From positions 2,294,001 through 2,358,000 of the forward strand of contig NZ_CP192507.1 in NCBI RefSeq assembly GCF_050613145.1: DNA of 64,000 bases. Direction: 5' to 3'. Each line of letters starts with the position of its first letter. The stretch's first letter is position 1. Position numbers and translations under genes: made by a program. The notes under the pieces were generated by a model. That model saw only the letters and a program-made list of their open reading frames with translations. It did not search any database and had not been told where the DNA came from. This DNA comes from Lysinibacillus_B sp050613145 (GTDB taxonomy: Bacteria > Bacillota > Bacilli > Bacillales_A > Planococcaceae). Positions 54,538 through 63,309 of the stretch are shown here, piece by piece.

Positions 54538-54776
54538 TTCTGATTCTCCTCAAATTTGTTTAGCATCATTATTCCCCAAAACTCCATATTTATTGTATTT
54601 CAATTGCTCCTTGTTGAACTATACTACGACATTAGTTGAATAAAAAACAAAATTTATATCGTGAACTTCGATAACCTAAGTGAATTATATGTTTCTATAT
54701 TTTGTATTAGATTTCCTTTAATAATCAAGTCTTTCAAAGTGACTTCGCTTCTCTGGTGTTGAACACTTTCTAATAC

Positions 54777-55672
54777 TTAGAACCAAGTAAGATAATTGTC
54801 TAAATATTTGGTTGCAACCCCGTTAAATCGTTGTATCCACGCTTTAAGTCTGCGGTGGTAATTGTTGACGTTCTGAATGTGATAAAGCCCCTTTGTGCGA
54901 AGTTTATCATCAGACTTGAACTGATTATTCATACCTTTTTCGGCAGCATCTGTTTTAAAAGCACGCCAAGAGTCGGTGCATAAAACGTTTTCACTTGAAA
55001 GTTTATGTCCGATGGCTTTGTCTAATAGTTCTTTCGTTAATCTACCCATTCCTAGTGTCTGCGAAAAGGTCAACTTATGCAACTAAAACACATACTTGTT
55101 CGTTGCTCACTCCACGTTTCTTTGTGGAACTTTCTGTCTTTAATTTTTCTTTGTCCTTTTTCTGAGTACAGAAAATAGGTCTTGTTCATTTCGACGATAC
55201 CTTCAAAATTCGATATATCTATTTGTTTTAATGATGATAAAAGTTTGTGCCTCCAGTAGAATAGTGTGACGTAAGATACATTACCAACTAATTCAGCGGA
55301 CTTACGCAATGAGTATCCTTCTACCATACATTCTACAAATTTTATCCATTGGTTAAGACGACGAGTTCGATAAAGTGCGGTATTTGTAAGGTCAGTAAAT
55401 GTAATTTTGCACGATTTACAGCGATACCGTTGTTTTTTAACTTCTTCACCATCAACAAAAGTTGAATATTTACCAAATCGAACAATATGCTCTGACTCGC
55501 AATCAGGACAATGTTAGCCACTTTTATTTTTACGCTCAGATATTTCTTGAAGAACAGTTCCTGTCGAGGACGATGCAGTAAGAGCATCAATTAAATACTC
55601 TCGTAGTCGATGTTTCTCTGCTGGATTTAATTTTTGAATGGCTTTTAGAATTTCAGTTGCTCTCACATTCAT
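54777..55672 (-). pseudogene. IS1595-type transposase, inactivated
   Basis: From ATG 55672 the frame reads MNVRATEILKAIQKLNPAEK, meets an in-frame TAA before HCPDCESEHIVRFG, gives the zinc ribbon CPDC..CKSC and YRTRRLNQWIKFVECMVEGY, then shifts after HKETW. After a small deletion it resumes HKLTFSQTLGMGR and ends NYLTWF. One stop, a frameshift and a deletion make it nonfunctional. Confidence 0.85.
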
Positions 55673-55759
55673 CACTAACTTTTAAATAGTTGCATCAATC
55701 ATAGAACATTAGTTCCAGTAAATCAATTTTCAACAACAAACATTAACAGAGCCTTATTT

Positions 55760-56047
55760 TTAAACATCCACATAAAATTTAGGAATGTAAAAAATTCCAT
55801 ACTGCTTGACTAAAAAGGTTTCTAATTCTGATTGAGTAGCTGTATCAAATGGTGGTATCGTTAGCTCATACAGTTGTGCATTATCACCAATATCATTCCA
55901 ACTTTCAATTTTTTCAAATTCTGTTTTAAACGCTACAATCGGATGCCCAAGTAAAAATAAATGCGTTCGCAATGCAATTGTAGGTGACATAAATAAACAT
56001 AACATAATCAATACTAGTGCCATGAAAACAAGCCATCTCTTTTTCAA
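55760..56047 (-). CDS. Small membrane-anchored protein, hypothetical
   Basis: About 95 residues with an N-terminal hydrophobic helix (about 3-25). TTG 56047 follows GGGGGAG; no ATG with a site exists. The stop codon lies inside the IS target duplication at 55754-55761, so the insertion is directly behind the gene and leaves it intact. Family unknown. Confidence 0.5.
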   Translation of the reverse strand: MKKRWLVFMALVLIMLCLFMSPTIALRTHLFLLGHPIVAFKTEFEKIESWNDIGDNAQLYELTIPPFDTATQSELETFLVKQYGIFYIPKFYVDV

Positions 56048-56096
56048 TGTACTCCCCCATTTCAAAATACTTTATGGTGAAATTGCTTTTTGAACA

Positions 56097-56285
56097 TTAA
56101 TCGTTACAATCATTTTTTGACTCACTGATTTCGTCAATTTTCTTATTTATAATTGGCAATAGTATAGATACAATCAAAAATCCGCCACTATCCATCGCTG
56201 CACTCTCAATATGTTGGTCACGGACATAATATTGAATGACAAATAACAGTAAAGACAAAATAAACACAAATATTGTATATTTCAT
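56097..56285 (-). CDS. Small membrane protein, hypothetical
   Basis: 62 residues with two hydrophobic helices (about 3-20 and 33-48) and an acidic tail. ATG 56285 with GGGGTGG. Four-gene run with DUF3021 and LytTR upstream. Confidence 0.6.
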   Translation of the reverse strand: MKYTIFVFILSLLLFVIQYYVRDQHIESAAMDSGGFLIVSILLPIINKKIDEISESKNDCND

Positions 56286-56303
56286 CAAATCCCACCCCAC
56301 TTC

Positions 56304-56732
56304 TTACTCACTGCTTGAAAATGCACTGATTTTTTTATTCATTTTCCGCGCTTCATGTCGGTTGTATAAATAGAATAAAAACCAAACGAATGTGAACATC
56401 AAAATATTACCGATGATGATGCCTATTAGAGAAGGAACCGATGTGACTGGAATCCACTTCAAAGAAAAGGCAACGATAAAAAACGTACTTAATCCTACAC
56501 TAAAATGGATGAAAGTTTGTTGTAAAAATGTTAAACGTTCGATACTGTAAACAATCGATGTTGTCGCACAACTAATACCTACCAGAATAGAACCGAATAC
56601 ATGACCGAGATAGTTTTCAGCTAATACTTGTAAAAAAGCATCGCCTCCAATTACATAGCCAATGACATTCATAAACACAAAAGCTGTACACCCCCAACTA
56701 ACACCAAACAGTAAATACTTCATCATATGCAT
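56304..56732 (-). CDS. DUF3021-family membrane protein
   Basis: 142 residues with four helices. The layout and position directly after a LytTR gene are the hallmark of DUF3021 partners, probably sensor or inhibitor of the regulator. GGGGG site before ATG 56732. Confidence 0.8.
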   Translation of the reverse strand: MHMMKYLLFGVSWGCTAFVFMNVIGYVIGGDAFLQVLAENYLGHVFGSILVGISCATTSIVYSIERLTFLQQTFIHFSVGLSTFFIVAFSLKWIPVTSVPSLIGIIIGNILMFTFVWFLFYLYNRHEARKMNKKISAFSSSE

Positions 56733-56737
56733 GGACG

Positions 56738-57181
56738 TTAAACCCCCAATCGCTCTTTAAATTTCTTCCGGTAATTTCTTGTAATTACTTCTTTTATGCC
56801 CATCACCAGCTCCACTTCCATTGTGCCGTTAAACGCTGCTTCAATATGTTTAATTTTTCGGATATTAATAATGGCAGATTTTGAAATGCGAATAAAACCT
56901 TTCCCTAATTGCTCTTCCAGTTCATATAAAGGTTTATTGACGATGTATCGTGTTTTAGCTACATCATAAAGCACCAGTTCCCTACCTTCTGTACAAATAA
57001 CAACAATCGTTTCAAGGTCCATCATATACGTTTTATTGTCATGCTGGGCCGTCAATATATACGTGTCATTTTCACTTTGCAACAGCGAAATGGCTGCTTG
57101 AATATTCGGTGTTAACTTGGCAGTATGAATTTCTACATATGGTTCTTCACACTTCGCATCAATTTTCAACTCCACCCGCAT
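56738..57181 (-). CDS. LytTR-family DNA-binding regulator
   Basis: 147 residues. N-terminal 45-residue part, then the LytTR beta fold: ILTAQHDNKTYMMDLETIVVICTEGRELVLYD..YIVNKPLYELEEQL..FIRISKSAIINIRKIKHIEA. No receiver domain, so signal comes from the DUF3021 partner (inference). GGGGGAG before ATG 57181. Confidence 0.87.
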   Translation of the reverse strand: MRVELKIDAKCEEPYVEIHTAKLTPNIQAAISLLQSENDTYILTAQHDNKTYMMDLETIVVICTEGRELVLYDVAKTRYIVNKPLYELEEQLGKGFIRISKSAIINIRKIKHIEAAFNGTMEVELVMGIKEVITRNYRKKFKERLGV

Positions 57182-57365
57182 TCACCGCTCCCCCCTTATA
57201 CTAAAAATTATAGCATACAAATTTTTCTAAAAAATGCATCTTAGCCCCCTATATGGCAACTTACACAGCGCTTTAAACATCATGCCATTAGGTTATAAAT
57301 TAAGCCGGATAACAAAGAAAACATCCCTCGCGGATATACCCATTTACATAAACTTTACTTTAAAT

Positions 57366-57393
57366 TTGCTTTATACTAAAAATTAACTATAAT
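57366..57393 (+). promoter_or_regulatory. Promoter candidate for the L25/Ctc gene
   Basis: TTGCTT (57366-57371), 16 bases, TATAAT (57388-57393). It would give a leader of about 190 bases with a small hairpin CCAGT/ACTGG at 57448-57465 followed by a T-rich run, which could be an attenuator. The rest of 57182-57586 shows nothing else. Confidence 0.5.
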
Positions 57394-57586
57394 GGTAGAT
57401 GTAGTGTCTTTAATGCTTGCAGAAAATAAAAACTATCACTTCTTTTTCCAGTAAGATTTCACTGGGGTTGTTTTCTTTTTATTTGAGGTACGGGTTTAGT
57501 GTGTAAACGATAAGTTGCATTCTTGAGTCGATTGATTGTTCCAACACAATCAGCTGAAAAATAACATTGGAAGGAATTGAGGAAGT

Positions 57587-58174
57587 ATGAGTATTGTTTT
57601 ACAAGCGACAAAGCGTGAGGCAGGATCTCGTTCAATTTTACGCGAGATTCGAGAAAATGGCGGTGTACCCGCAGTTGTCTACGGCTACCAAACAGATACG
57701 ACACCGATTTTTGTCGATGCAAAGAAGGTTTCGAAAATGATTGTAGCAAATGGCTTAAATAATATTTTTAAGCTAGCAGTAGATGAGCAAAGTGTTAATG
57801 CTGTTATTAGTGAAGTACAGCGTTGCGCATTAAAGAATACTATTACCCACGTTGATTTCCAAGCGATTAATATGTCGGAGGAATTGGAAGTGGACGTACC
57901 GATTGTATTAACAGGCGAGTCCATTGGGGTTAAAGAAGGTGGCATTTTAATGCAACCAAACTTAACAATTAGAGTGAAGGTAAAGCCTGCGGAAATCCCT
58001 GAATCAATTGAGATCGATATCTCTCACTTAGCTATTGGTAGTTCCATAGCGGTTGTCGATATTCGAACGCAGATTGGCTTTGATATTGTGACAGAAGATG
58101 GTTATACACTCGCTATAGTGATTCCTCCAACAGTAGCAGAAGCTGCGGTTGAAGAAGAAGCCGGGCAAGTATAA
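57587..58174 (+). CDS. ctc: 50S ribosomal protein L25/general stress protein Ctc
   Basis: 195 residues: L25 domain (about 1-90, LQATKREAGSRSILREIRENGGVPAVVYG) and the TL5 C-terminal domain (about 95-180, EVDVPIVLTGESIGVKEGG), with an acidic tail. Binds 5S rRNA. GGAAGGAATTGAGGAAGT precedes ATG 57587. The 21-bp array follows 87 bases after the stop. Confidence 0.95.
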   Translation: MSIVLQATKREAGSRSILREIRENGGVPAVVYGYQTDTTPIFVDAKKVSKMIVANGLNNIFKLAVDEQSVNAVISEVQRCALKNTITHVDFQAINMSEELEVDVPIVLTGESIGVKEGGILMQPNLTIRVKVKPAEIPESIEIDISHLAIGSSIAVVDIRTQIGFDIVTEDGYTLAIVIPPTVAEAAVEEEAGQV

Positions 58175-58261
58175 AAGAATAAATACGTATAAGGGTGTTG
58201 ACGATTGTCACATCCTTTTTTGCTTCTTTCATTATATTGATGCAGCTGAGTTGACATTATA

Positions 58262-58332
58262 TTTACGCGGCTTTGGATGTGATTTACGCGAGTTGACGAA
58301 TCTTTTACGCGGGTTTCTGATGGTTTTACGCG
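58262..58332. repeat. Second intergenic array with exact 21-bp period
   Basis: TTTACGCG starts at 58262, 58283, 58304 and 58325, each 21 apart. A half-step copy TTTACG occurs at 58335. GAGTTGAC at 58248 and 58290 (42 apart) shows the array once began further upstream. It lies between the converging L25 and membrane-protein genes. Confidence 0.9.
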
Positions 58333-58356
58333 CTTTTACGGTTTCCATCTAAACTA

Positions 58357-58881
58357 TTATTTCCTCTCTGGAAATAAAACATAAGAAATACTGATTGCCC
58401 CATCAATCAGCACAACAAGTCCCCAAAACTTCAGCATTTGCTGTAATGTTGTCGTATCGCCTGCTTGGCCGATATATTGAATCATCGCCCATAGCAACCC
58501 GCCCCCGATGGCATATGCCACAATATGCCGAGTCCATAGCTTTACCTCATGGATGCCTTTTGCTCTACCGACGAGCGGTTCATTTGTGTTCGGCTGTTTT
58601 ACTATCCAAAGGCGAAACTTTTCATCTGCCCAATTAATGATTGTTTTGCCATATGCAACGGAAACACCGATATAAATGGCCGCAATACCATGCACAGCGG
58701 TAGCAGCTTGCCCGTTCTTTAAATCGATTGCTGTTAAAATGAATAAAGCTAAATCAATGATAGGCGTTAGTAAAAAGAACACGATACTTAATCGTTCTTT
58801 CTTTAGTATGTACCGCGCCATAAGCCCTGCTGTAATGGCAATCCAAAATGCAATTTCAGCAAGAATAATCCAGGTAACCAT
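58357..58881 (-). CDS. Membrane protein, hypothetical
   Basis: About 174 residues with four or five helices and a basic middle loop (GRAKGIHEVKLWTRH). Start ATG 58881 with GGGGAG; the frame extends upstream to 58914. Possibly the last gene of the B12 operon (104-base gap), possibly independent. Family unknown. Confidence 0.65.
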   Translation of the reverse strand: MVTWIILAEIAFWIAITAGLMARYILKKERLSIVFFLLTPIIDLALFILTAIDLKNGQAATAVHGIAAIYIGVSVAYGKTIINWADEKFRLWIVKQPNTNEPLVGRAKGIHEVKLWTRHIVAYAIGGGLLWAMIQYIGQAGDTTTLQQMLKFWGLVVLIDGAISISYVLFPERK

Positions 58882-58985
58882 GCTCGCTCTCCCCTTCTCT
58901 TTTTCCATGCCCATTATACAAAAAGCAATATTTACCTATACGGATAACATCGCTAAAAGTTTCAAGAGCGCAAACGATTGCCTAA

Positions 58986-59672
58986 TTAGTCAATGTGGCT
59001 TACAAGTAGATTTGCCCAAAAAGCTTCTACTTTTGTACGCTTAAAAAAGCGGTGAAATGGCTCATTCTCACGAGCAAATTCATTATATATGTGAAGCATT
59101 GCTTGTAGGAAGGCTTCAATATTTTCTACCGATATATTTTTCGCAAATAATTTTCCGGCTTGTGCATGCCTGCCCATGGGGATAGCTCCAACATACACGT
59201 CAAAGCTCTCTTGTTGGTACACAAGTCCAATATCATCGTACATTGCGTTATAGCATGCAGAGGCGCAGCCATTTACATTCATTCGAAGTCGATTCGGTAC
59301 AGCTTGTCCAATGAATGTTTTATAAAGGGCTTCCATAATCGCTGCGGCTTCCATTTTCTCACCATCACAGAAGTCACATGCTTTCATATCTACAACCGCG
59401 CCGTGCTTTGCAATATATAACCCTGCATCCTCTAGTTGCTGCTGGATTTCTAATCGTTTTTCTGTAGGGATAGATATAAGTAAATAATACGAAGCAGAAT
59501 ATTTAATCGCCCCATCCTCCCCCACGATTTCCGCTATTTTTTGCAATTGTGCAGGTGTGTAATGTTTATTAATCACCCCTGGACTAATCGCTAAGCGTGT
59601 ATATGAACTTTCCTTATTTAATGTCGCAAATGTATGTTCTGGCACATTTTTAGTAAATGCATTGCGCCCCAT
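58986..59672 (-). CDS. Siroheme/FeS nitrite-sulfite-reductase-like protein
   Basis: 228 residues. A half-domain (about 30-80) then KACDFCDGEK (Cys about 99 and 102) and NGCASACYNA (Cys about 136 and 140). In nitrite/sulfite reductases the cluster is bound by C-x5-C and C-x3-C; here the first pair is C-x2-C, so it is not a standard enzyme. It follows the BtuFCD genes, all under the B12 riboswitch, so a role in handling corrinoid redox is inferred. AAAGGAGG before ATG 59672. Confidence 0.7.
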   Translation of the reverse strand: MGRNAFTKNVPEHTFATLNKESSYTRLAISPGVINKHYTPAQLQKIAEIVGEDGAIKYSASYYLLISIPTEKRLEIQQQLEDAGLYIAKHGAVVDMKACDFCDGEKMEAAAIMEALYKTFIGQAVPNRLRMNVNGCASACYNAMYDDIGLVYQQESFDVYVGAIPMGRHAQAGKLFAKNISVENIEAFLQAMLHIYNEFARENEPFHRFFKRTKVEAFWANLLVSHID

Positions 59673-59726
59673 AGTACGTCCTCCTTTAGATGAAAATAAG
59701 CTAGCAAAACGCTAGCCTATCTCTAC

Positions 59727-60713
59727 TTATTGAAAGCTTTCTGGATAAAAGCCTTCCGCTAAAATTTTAATGGCCTCGGCTGCACGTACACCTTCTGATG
59801 CAGCTGATAATGGTAAAATAACAAAGCGTTCATTTAACACCGCATCCATTTCTTTTAATGCTGGGTCATTTTTTAAGAACGCTATTTTTTCTTCCGCTGT
59901 TGTTGAACCGTAATCAATGACGACAATTACTTGCGGGGCACGTTCAATAGCATCTTCTTTTGATACCGTTGTCCAGCCAGACTCGACATCACCAAAAACA
60001 TTTTGTCCTCCTGCAATTGTCACTAGCTCATTCATAAAGTTTTGAGCTGCTGTAAATACATCTTGCTCTCCACTATCATACACAAGTACACGTAATGGCT
60101 CCGCTTGCTCAGGCAATTTTGCACGAACTGCCTCTACATCACTTTCCATTTGTTCAATTAATGCTTCCCCACGATCTTCTACACGGAAGATTTTTGCGAT
60201 ATTACGAATATCGGTGAAAATGTCCTCTAATGTTGGATTATTCATACTTGAAGATGTATGTAAATACGTGTGAATGCCTAACGCCTCTAGTTCCTCTACT
60301 GTCCCAATGCCTTTTTCACTAAAGCCACTTTTCCAGCCTGCATATAAAAAATCTGCCTCTGCATCAATCACTTGCTCTTTTGTTGGGTATTGTTCTGCTA
60401 ATACCGGCACTTTCGCATAGGTCTCTTGCAGTGGTTCGTAAATTTCATCATCTAAATAAGCCGTACCTACCATCGAATCCTCTAAGCCTAATGCTAGCAT
60501 AATTTCTGTTACGTGTTGGTTTAAGGAAATCGCTTTTGTCGGTGCTTCCTCATACACTTGTGTTGTGTCATTATTTTCAATCGTTACAGCAGTTTCTTCC
60601 GCTTGTGCAGGTGCTACTTTCTCTTGCTTGCCTTCTTCGTTGTTACAAGCACCTAAAATGCTCAGTGCCATAACTGTGATAAACACAAACCATATGTTTT
60701 TCAATTTTTTCAT
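59727..60713 (-). CDS. btuF: Cobalamin ABC transporter substrate-binding lipoprotein
   Basis: 328 residues, lipobox ILGAC (Cys about 23), then a class III (FecB/BtuF-type) binding fold: KAISLNQHVTEIMLALGLED, PTKEQVIDAEADFLYAGWKSG, AAQNFMNELVTIAGGQNVFGD. Substrate is inferred from the upstream cobalamin riboswitch. AAAGGGAG before ATG 60713. Confidence 0.85.
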   Translation of the reverse strand: MKKLKNIWFVFITVMALSILGACNNEEGKQEKVAPAQAEETAVTIENNDTTQVYEEAPTKAISLNQHVTEIMLALGLEDSMVGTAYLDDEIYEPLQETYAKVPVLAEQYPTKEQVIDAEADFLYAGWKSGFSEKGIGTVEELEALGIHTYLHTSSSMNNPTLEDIFTDIRNIAKIFRVEDRGEALIEQMESDVEAVRAKLPEQAEPLRVLVYDSGEQDVFTAAQNFMNELVTIAGGQNVFGDVESGWTTVSKEDAIERAPQVIVVIDYGSTTAEEKIAFLKNDPALKEMDAVLNERFVILPLSAASEGVRAAEAIKILAEGFYPESFQ

Positions 60714-60770
60714 ATTAATCTCCCTTTATTTTTCATTTTATATAGAAAGAAGCGTAGGCTTCCTCACGAT

Positions 60771-61544
60771 CTATAACATTGATTCTGGTATATAAAATAA
60801 TTGTGGCTTCTTCGTAATTGGGTGAATACCGATTTCCGCATGTACGCCAAAAACATCGCGTAAAAGCTCTGGTGTAAGCACCTCTAACGGCGTACCATAA
60901 GCAACGACTTCCCCTTTTTTCATCACATAAATTTTGTCGCAATACGTAGCAGCAATATTTAAATCATGGAGTGCCGCCATAATCGTAATAGGTAAACTCC
61001 GAATTAAATCCATTAATTGCAGCTGATGCTGGATATCTAAATGATTCGTTGGCTCATCTAGCACCATCACTTGCGCTTGCTGTGCCAATGCTCTTGCCAC
61101 AATGACACGCTTCTTTTCTCCACCCGACAATGAGCTGAAATGACGCTCACTCAGATGGGCGATTCCTGTTTGCTTCATCGATTGCTCTACAATTTGGCGA
61201 TCCTCTGGGGTATCTCGTTCAATCAATCGTTTATGCGGTGTACGCCCCATTGTGACTAAATCCCTCACCGTAAATTCAAACAATACAGGTGTTTCTTGCC
61301 CGACGACCGCTAACTGCTTTGCGACAGCTTTTGCTGGTTTCGTTAGCATGTCCTCGCCAAAAAGAAAAACTTGCCCTTCATTTGGCTGCAACATCCGATA
61401 CATATTTTTTAATAATGTCGATTTGCCGCTACCATTAGGGCCGATCAACCCTACAAATTCACGCTCTTTCACATGTACAGACACATTATGTAAAATCGTT
61501 GCTTGTCCAATGGCATAAGAAAGATTTTGTGCAACATATACCAT
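60771..61544 (-). CDS. btuD: Cobalamin ABC transporter ATPase
   Basis: 257 residues. Walker A GPNGSGKST (about 38-46), signature LSGGEKKR, Walker B VMVLDEPTNHLDI. Iron-siderophore/cobalamin branch. Start ATG 61544, one base after the permease stop, with GGGGAGGG; the frame runs upstream inside the permease. Confidence 0.88.
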   Translation of the reverse strand: MVYVAQNLSYAIGQATILHNVSVHVKEREFVGLIGPNGSGKSTLLKNMYRMLQPNEGQVFLFGEDMLTKPAKAVAKQLAVVGQETPVLFEFTVRDLVTMGRTPHKRLIERDTPEDRQIVEQSMKQTGIAHLSERHFSSLSGGEKKRVIVARALAQQAQVMVLDEPTNHLDIQHQLQLMDLIRSLPITIMAALHDLNIAATYCDKIYVMKKGEVVAYGTPLEVLTPELLRDVFGVHAEIGIHPITKKPQLFYIPESML

Positions 61545-61545
61545 T

Positions 61546-62604
61546 TTATTCACCCTCCCCAAATGAGTAGGTTTGTTTGCGCAGCATCCAAATAAAAAAT
61601 GGACAACCGCATAATGCTGTAATAATTCCAATCGGCATTTCTTCAGGGGCAATAATAATCCGTGCTAACGCATCTGCCCAAACAAGGAAAATCGCGCCGA
61701 GTAAAGCGCTAATGGGCAAAACAAATTTGTAATTGGAACCAACGAGCATTCGGACAACATGCGGAATAATTAAGCCAATAAATCCAATTGCACCACTGAC
61801 AGCAACAAGAACCCCTGTTAAAAGTGAGACTAATAAAATGAGTAATAAACGAAACCTCTCTAAGTTCACACCTAACGTGAGTGCCGATTCTTCTCCAAGT
61901 AAGAGTAAGTTCAAATGACGCGCATGAATGCGTAATACTACATACACAACGACAAATACAACAATCGGCAGCATTAAATTACTCCACTTCGCACCGGCTA
62001 AACTGCCCATCATCCAGTGCATCACCGCTTTAATACCGCCCTCTTCCTTAGACATGAGCAGCATAAAATTGGTCATCGCAGATAGCACAAGTGACACGGC
62101 AATCCCAGCTAATAACAGACGAATGACAGACACCCGCCCCCCGACTCTTGATAATAAAAAGACAATGACAACAGCAATCGTTGCCCCGATAAAGGCCGCA
62201 AATGATAGCGCATACATCCCTAAAAAGGAAAAGGCACCAAGTAAAATGACCGCGGTGGCACCAACGGAAGCACCCGATGAAATCCCTAAAATATACGGAT
62301 CCGCTATCGAGTTCCGCACCAGTGCTTGAATCGCTGCACCCGAAATAGCAAGTCCTGCCCCGACAACCATCGCTAGTAGCACGCGGGGTGTCCGAATTTG
62401 CCAAATAATAATTTCTTGGGATCGGCTCCAGTCCGCTTCAATCCCAAATATATTCCACGGCAAATGCGATAAAATAACCCGCCAAACGGTCCCAGGTGTA
62501 ATAGAAACAGAACCAATCATAACGGCTATTGTCATGGAAATCATTAAAGCAATGAGCAAAATCATTACAAGAATAACAAAATGAATCTTTCCTTTTTTCT
62601 GCAC
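61546..62604 (-). CDS. btuC: Cobalamin ABC transporter permease (FecCD family)
   Basis: 352 residues, about ten helices, FecCD signatures: RTPRVLLAMVVGAGLAISGAAIQALVRNSIADPYILGISSGAS and GFIGLIIPHVVRML. First gene after the cobalamin riboswitch. Start GTG 62604 with AAAGGAG. Confidence 0.9.
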   Translation of the reverse strand: MQKKGKIHFVILVMILLIALMISMTIAVMIGSVSITPGTVWRVILSHLPWNIFGIEADWSRSQEIIIWQIRTPRVLLAMVVGAGLAISGAAIQALVRNSIADPYILGISSGASVGATAVILLGAFSFLGMYALSFAAFIGATIAVVIVFLLSRVGGRVSVIRLLLAGIAVSLVLSAMTNFMLLMSKEEGGIKAVMHWMMGSLAGAKWSNLMLPIVVFVVVYVVLRIHARHLNLLLLGEESALTLGVNLERFRLLLILLVSLLTGVLVAVSGAIGFIGLIIPHVVRMLVGSNYKFVLPISALLGAIFLVWADALARIIIAPEEMPIGIITALCGCPFFIWMLRKQTYSFGEGE

Positions 62605-62659
62605 ACTAAGCTCCTTTCAAAGGTTTTATTTCTCTTCTTGTTCCCGCTTATTACAAAGA

Positions 62660-62692
62660 CAAATAAAAAATCTCCTTGAATCCAAGGAGATT
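62660..62692 (-). terminator. Riboswitch-controlled terminator
   Basis: AATCTCCTTG (62669-62678) pairs with CAAGGAGATT (62683-62692), minus-strand tail TTTTTTATTT. It lies between the cobalamin aptamer and btuC, so B12 binding should end transcription here. Confidence 0.88.
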
Positions 62693-62761
62693 GTCATAGC
62701 GAAATAAAGGGTATATTTGCCCTACTCACTACAACCATCCTCGTGGTTCTATGTAAATGCT

Positions 62762-62900
62762 CGACTATTACCGGCAGGTCTCCTGGCTCATCATCAACGC
62801 GCTTCACAGCCTTCCCAGTTTCCCAGTGGCATTTGTGAGTTACTCCGATTTACAGTTGCGGGACAGCGTCGGATTTGCACCGACTTCCCTTTTAAGCAAA
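62762..62900 (-). promoter_or_regulatory. Cobalamin (B12) riboswitch
   Basis: On the minus strand GGGAAGTCGGTGCAAATCCG..CGCTGTCCCGCAACTGTAA..GCCACTGG..GCCAGGAGACCTGCC, the conserved B12-box elements in correct order, upstream of btuC. Confidence 0.95.
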
Positions 62901-62927
62901 TAACAAAATAGTATTTGCACCAATAAT

Positions 62928-62956
62928 ATGATATTTTTTTGTAATTCTTACAGTAA
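62928..62956 (-). promoter_or_regulatory. Promoter of the B12 operon
   Basis: Minus strand TTACTG (62956-62951), 17 bases, TATCAT (62933-62928), just upstream of the riboswitch. From 62957 to 63309 no gene is visible. Confidence 0.6.
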
Positions 62957-63309
62957 CAGAATCTATCATAATTCACAATACCTTTAATAAATTCTGAATA
63001 TTCCGTGTGGACAAATAGTATTTTTCACCTTAAATGACTGCCTGATAAAGCAAGTGAATTTTGACATAAGTGTCCACAACTAAAGTCGTTATACAATACT
63101 TCAGTCCTACTCAAAGCCCTTATGCTGAAGTACACTCAATTTTAGCTAAACTCATTCTTCAATATTGAAGATGTTATTCTTTTCTTCATACTCACAAATT
63201 TAAACGCTGAAAAACATTTAGTTAATTAAGCTGAATTTTTATCCTTCTTTTCAAGGGACCTATTCTCCGTATATAATCCCATGGTCAACTCTTACATCCC
63301 CTTTGAACT

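Larger units (their letters stand above)
53977..55753. mobile_element. IS1595-family-like element with passenger gene
   Basis: Ends are inverted: GGCTCTGTTAA at 53977-53987 and TTAACAGAGCC at 55743-55753, with TGTTGA repeated at matching depth (bases 19-24). The flanks carry a perfect 8-bp duplication TTATTTTT at 53969-53976 and 55754-55761, the size expected for IS1595-type elements. Length 1777. It holds a broken transposase and an intact second gene. Confidence 0.85.

Noticed and set aside
57459..57749. 96-codon minus-strand frame over the L25 leader and start
   Set aside because: Overlaps the start of a well-supported gene and has no binding site or family match.
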